In this document: in pieces, positions 51,893 to 54,332 of the stretch | Position numbering within the stretch: the first letter of the stretch is position 1 | Layout: every line of letters starts with the position of its first letter | Assembly: GCA_030018265.1 (NCBI GenBank) | Contig: JASEFX010000001.1 | Coordinates: forward strand, 117,532 to 171,863 | DNA length: 54,332 bases | Source: Candidatus Saccharicenans sp. | GTDB taxonomy: Bacteria; Acidobacteriota; Aminicenantia; Aminicenantales; Saccharicenantaceae | Direction of reading: 5' to 3' | Notes under the pieces: model-generated | Told to the model about the DNA's origin: nothing | Database searches by the model: none | What the model saw: the letters and a program-made list of their open reading frames with translations, nothing else | Program-made: the position numbers and the translations under genes

Positions 51893-53292
51893 TCAGGGTA
51901 AAATTTCTCGGGGCGGCTTCTCAGGTTACCGGTTCCTGCATTCTGCTTTCAGCCAACGGCCTGACCTTCCTGGTTGACTGCGGCCTTTATCAGGAAAGAG
52001 AATATCTCAGCCGCAACTGGAATCCTTTTCCCTTCCCGCCGTCGAAGATCGACTACATTCTGCTGACCCATGCTCATCTCGACCACTGCGGGTTGATTCC
52101 GAAAGTGGTAAAAGAAGGCTTCCGGGGAAGAATACTCTGCACCCCGCCGACAGCCGAAATCCTGCCGATCGTTCTGTTCGACACGGCGAAACTCCAGGAA
52201 GAAGACGCCGAGATCAAAAAGAAAAGACACGAGCGGGAAGGAAGGCGTGGTCCCTACCCGGAAATTCCGCTTTACACCACCGCCGACGTGGAAAAGGTTC
52301 TGCCGCTGGTCGAGGCGGTCGATTATAACCTGAAAATAAAGTTAGCTCCCGGCGTGAATTTAACCTATCACGAAGCCGGGCATATCCTCGGCTCTTCGAT
52401 CATCGAAATCGTCTCCAGCAACAGCAGGGGAGAGCGCCGGCTGCTTTTCTCCGGCGACCTCGGCCAGTGGAATAAACCGCTCGTTCGCGACCCGGAAACT
52501 TTCGCTGAAGCCGATTACATTTTCCTGGAATCAACCTATGGCGACCGGGAACACGAGGAGCCGGAAAAGGTCTCCGACCGCCTGGCTGAAAACGTAAACC
52601 GCGTCCACTCCCGTGCGGGAAATCTGGTGATTCCCACTTTCGCCATAGAAAGGGCGCAGGAGCTGATGTTTCACCTTAACCATCTGGTCAGGCAGAAGAA
52701 AATACCCCAGCTTCCGGTCTTCTTAGACAGTCCGATGGCCGTCAGCGTCACCAGCGTGTTCACCCATTACCTGAAATACCTGGATGAGGAATCCCGGGCA
52801 CTTTTTGCCGCGGGAGAGAATCCGTTCAATTTCCCCGGGTTGAAGATGGTCCAGAGTTTTGAAGAATCAAGGATGATAGATAAGGTTAAAAGCTCAACCA
52901 TCATCATGGCCGGCTCCGGCATGTGCACCGGAGGGCGGATCAAGCATCACCTGGTGACGAACATAGGACGCCCTGAATCCACAATCCTTTTCGTCGGCTA
53001 TCAGGCTCGCGGCACTCTCGGGCGCCAGATCCTTGACGGGCAGTCGCCGGTGCGGATTTACGGTCAGATGTATCAGGTGAGAGCCACCATAGACCAGATT
53101 CAGGGATTCTCAGCGCATGCCGACCGGACGCAGCTCTGGAAGTGGCTGAACTCTTTAAGAAAACCGCCGCGCCAGGTTTTTCTGGTGCACGGGGAAAAAG
53201 AGACCATCCAGAAATTCGGGCAGGAAATCTTCGAAAAAACCGGCTGGAAGGTGGAAATGCCGGACTATCTCAGCGAATACGCCCTCGATTAA
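51889..53292 (+). CDS. MBL-fold / beta-CASP ribonuclease-like protein
   Basis: Cytoplasmic metallo-beta-lactamase fold nuclease of 467 residues, of the CPSF73/Ysh1-like group found in bacteria and archaea. The zinc motif HAHLDHCG lies near residue 64; further ligands are in EAGHILGSS, and an Asp in FSGDLG. The beta-CASP insert includes TFAIERAQELMF and MAGSGMCTGGR, and the RMMBL C-terminal part includes GFSAHADRTQLW and FLVHGEKE. Family members are RNA endo- or 5'-exonucleases. There is no KH domain, so it is not the archaeal CPSF-KH form. It overlaps the preceding membrane-protein gene by 4 bp. Confidence 0.93.
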   Translation: MIRVKFLGAASQVTGSCILLSANGLTFLVDCGLYQEREYLSRNWNPFPFPPSKIDYILLTHAHLDHCGLIPKVVKEGFRGRILCTPPTAEILPIVLFDTAKLQEEDAEIKKKRHEREGRRGPYPEIPLYTTADVEKVLPLVEAVDYNLKIKLAPGVNLTYHEAGHILGSSIIEIVSSNSRGERRLLFSGDLGQWNKPLVRDPETFAEADYIFLESTYGDREHEEPEKVSDRLAENVNRVHSRAGNLVIPTFAIERAQELMFHLNHLVRQKKIPQLPVFLDSPMAVSVTSVFTHYLKYLDEESRALFAAGENPFNFPGLKMVQSFEESRMIDKVKSSTIIMAGSGMCTGGRIKHHLVTNIGRPESTILFVGYQARGTLGRQILDGQSPVRIYGQMYQVRATIDQIQGFSAHADRTQLWKWLNSLRKPPRQVFLVHGEKETIQKFGQEIFEKTGWKVEMPDYLSEYALD

Positions 53293-53710
53293 AGATTAAC
53301 TGAAACAGGGCCAGGCTGAAACAGAACAGGGTTTGACGGACTCCTGAAAATTTATAGATTAACTCCATTCAAGAAGAGCAATCTCAGGCTTGGCTTTGAG
53401 TTTCCTTCTTATTAGAATGCTTCCTGTTTTTGCCTTCAACAAACATAATGCCGGCACCGAGCAGCCCGCAGAATTCTGCCTTCTGTAATGTTTTGCCTTC
53501 AAAGAGTCCGCAATTGCATTTGCGGTCGAAGATGCTTCACGCTCTCCCCGCCATAGAGAATTTCTGCCCTGATTTACTTCAACGAAAGGAGATCAAATTC
53601 CGTCCGCTAACCAGGAAGAATTCAGAAAAAATTTCAGAAAAATTAAAGCTTGAAAGCGCGCGTCAGCGCCTGGATTTTATCTCAGGTTTAACCTGCTCGC
53701 GTATTAAAAC
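53293..53710. other. 418 bp intergenic stretch with palindromes and no clear gene
   Basis: This lies between the 3' ends of two convergent genes. It holds a 12 bp perfect palindrome (GCAGAATTCTGC, 53468-53479), a hairpin CCGCAA-loop-TTGCGG (53508-53525) and a short direct repeat, GAAGGCAAAA on the minus strand near 53429 and 53496. Open frames on both strands are short and lack convincing starts, ribosome sites or family resemblance. It could be a decayed gene, a small structured RNA or a 3' region. I assign nothing firmly. Confidence 0.4.
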
Positions 53711-54332
53711 TTAAATCTCCGGCAATTCAGGAAGCGACTCGACCCCGCAGCTCCGGCCGTAATTTACCATGACCTTCCGCAATTCCCCAGCTTTCTCCCG
53801 GCACATCTCCGGTCGCTCATAAAGATTCAGCCGGCGTTTAACTTCCTTTTTAGCCCGCTCAAAGATGTCCAGGGCGCCGAGCGCCAGCCAGGTGTCGTAG
53901 ACTTCGCGGTCGAGAACCGAAGAGAAATAATGTTCCTGCCGGTACCATATTCTGGTGTGCGGCAGCACTAAAAAATTAAAATCCGGACCGACCTGTTCAA
54001 AAAGATGAAGTGCCAGAGGCTTTTCCCTCAGAGCCACCCCGCGGACGAGCCTTAAGGCCTGACCGCAGATGTCGTTGTCGACGACCAGCTTTTCAAGGCT
54101 CTGGGTGCTTTCAAAGTCGAGCATGCCCGGTCCGGAAATCACGTTTATTCCGGCCAGAACAGCCAGTGTCGCTCCCATCGCCGTCTCTATCCCGCTCTGT
54201 CCGTCAACCAGCTTCGAGTCGCTGAGCCCCATGTAGGCGTGAGTCGGAAGATTAAGATATTTAGCGATCTGGGCGCAGGCGCAGTCGATCATCATCGTCT
54301 CGACCGCTCCCATCGGGGTGGTGCCCTTTCTC
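53711..54332 (-). CDS. MttB-family corrinoid methyltransferase, C-terminal part (5' end outside window)
   Basis: The reading frame is open to the window edge; about 206 C-terminal residues are visible of about 480. The segment GAVETMMIDCACAQIAKYLNLPTHAYMGLSDSK and GINVISGPGMLDFESTQSLEKLVVDNDICGQALRL is characteristic of the trimethylamine methyltransferase (MttB) superfamily, which moves methyl groups from quaternary amines to a corrinoid protein. The part visible should include the position where true MttB has pyrrolysine (near residue 334), yet no in-frame UAG occurs, so this is a non-pyrrolysine member as in MtgB-like glycine betaine enzymes. Substrate is unknown. An apparent ATG at 54313 is internal. 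Confidence 0.9.
   Translation of the reverse strand, partial: RKGTTPMGAVETMMIDCACAQIAKYLNLPTHAYMGLSDSKLVDGQSGIETAMGATLAVLAGINVISGPGMLDFESTQSLEKLVVDNDICGQALRLVRGVALREKPLALHLFEQVGPDFNFLVLPHTRIWYRQEHYFSSVLDREVYDTWLALGALDIFERAKKEVKRRLNLYERPEMCREKAGELRKVMVNYGRSCGVESLPELPEI

Noticed and set aside
53430-53714. Plus-strand frame of 94 codons in the right intergenic region
   Set aside because: No ribosome site, no family resemblance, and it runs into the 3' end of the MttB gene on the other strand.
1-54332. tRNA, rRNA, CRISPR arrays, transposases, phage genes
   Set aside because: I looked through the gaps, nearly all shorter than 300 bp, and saw no cloverleaf, repeat array or mobile-element protein.

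Overview
This 54.3 kb window is a bacterial chromosome segment of roughly balanced GC content. It is densely packed, with about 51 protein genes, short gaps and many 4-14 bp overlaps. I see no rRNA, tRNA, CRISPR array, prophage or insertion sequence. Several lipoprotein signals plus RlpA and M16, M1 and M28 peptidases point to a peptide- and sugar-fermenting bacterium with an outer membrane. The gene mix (hydantoinase, MttB-type methyltransferase, formiminotransferase-cyclodeaminase, several GH57 enzymes, PurO-type IMP cyclohydrolase) would fit an uncultivated group such as Candidatus Aminicenantes. That placement is inference; no marker gene was compared.

Layout. 1-4.3 kb (minus): truncated hydantoinase/oxoprolinase A, FmdB zinc ribbon, RidA, PepD dipeptidase. 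4.3-6.8 kb (plus): three-gene ZnuABC-like metal importer with a palindrome over its predicted promoter. 7.0-11.5 kb (minus): two exported M16-fold proteins that both lack the zinc motif, then bifunctional FTCD. 11.8-13.0 kb (plus): S-adenosylhomocysteine hydrolase. 13.1-20.4 kb (minus): a tight run asnS-rimO-pgpA-cinA-thpR-plsY-gpsA-TPR lipoprotein joining translation with phospholipid synthesis. 20.6-26.5 kb: DUF4416 protein (plus), then on the minus strand a pterin methyltransferase, cysteine desulfurase, SerA with a class V aminotransferase, and an M20 peptidase.

26.6-34.8 kb: exported GH63-like glucosidase (plus), RlpA and LOG genes back to back, VanZ, then a purine pair in which PurO-type IMP cyclohydrolase and an AICAR transformylase without a cyclohydrolase domain replace fused PurH. 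These are followed by a stand-alone LigD-type phosphoesterase and an M28 lipoprotein peptidase. 34.8-46.1 kb is an alpha-glucan (glycogen) island: three different GH57 enzymes, GlgC, a cytoplasmic GAF histidine kinase, a receiver-only response regulator and GalT on the plus strand, meeting a CBM9-like gene and GlgA on the minus strand. 46.3-53.3 kb (plus): Nudix hydrolase, RlmI-like rRNA methyltransferase, a small membrane protein, M1 peptidase, a second membrane protein and a beta-CASP nuclease. The right edge holds the C-terminal part of an MttB-family methyltransferase (minus).

How it fits together. The glucan island could make ADP-glucose, elongate, branch and remodel glycogen with GH57 enzymes, and the embedded two-component pair is the likeliest unexplored regulator. 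FTCD, the purine transformylase, the pterin methyltransferase, MttB, SahH and SerA all touch one-carbon metabolism. Several genes (asnS, rlpA, the Nudix gene) have a predicted -10 element only 8-9 bases before the start codon and no Shine-Dalgarno, suggesting leaderless transcripts.
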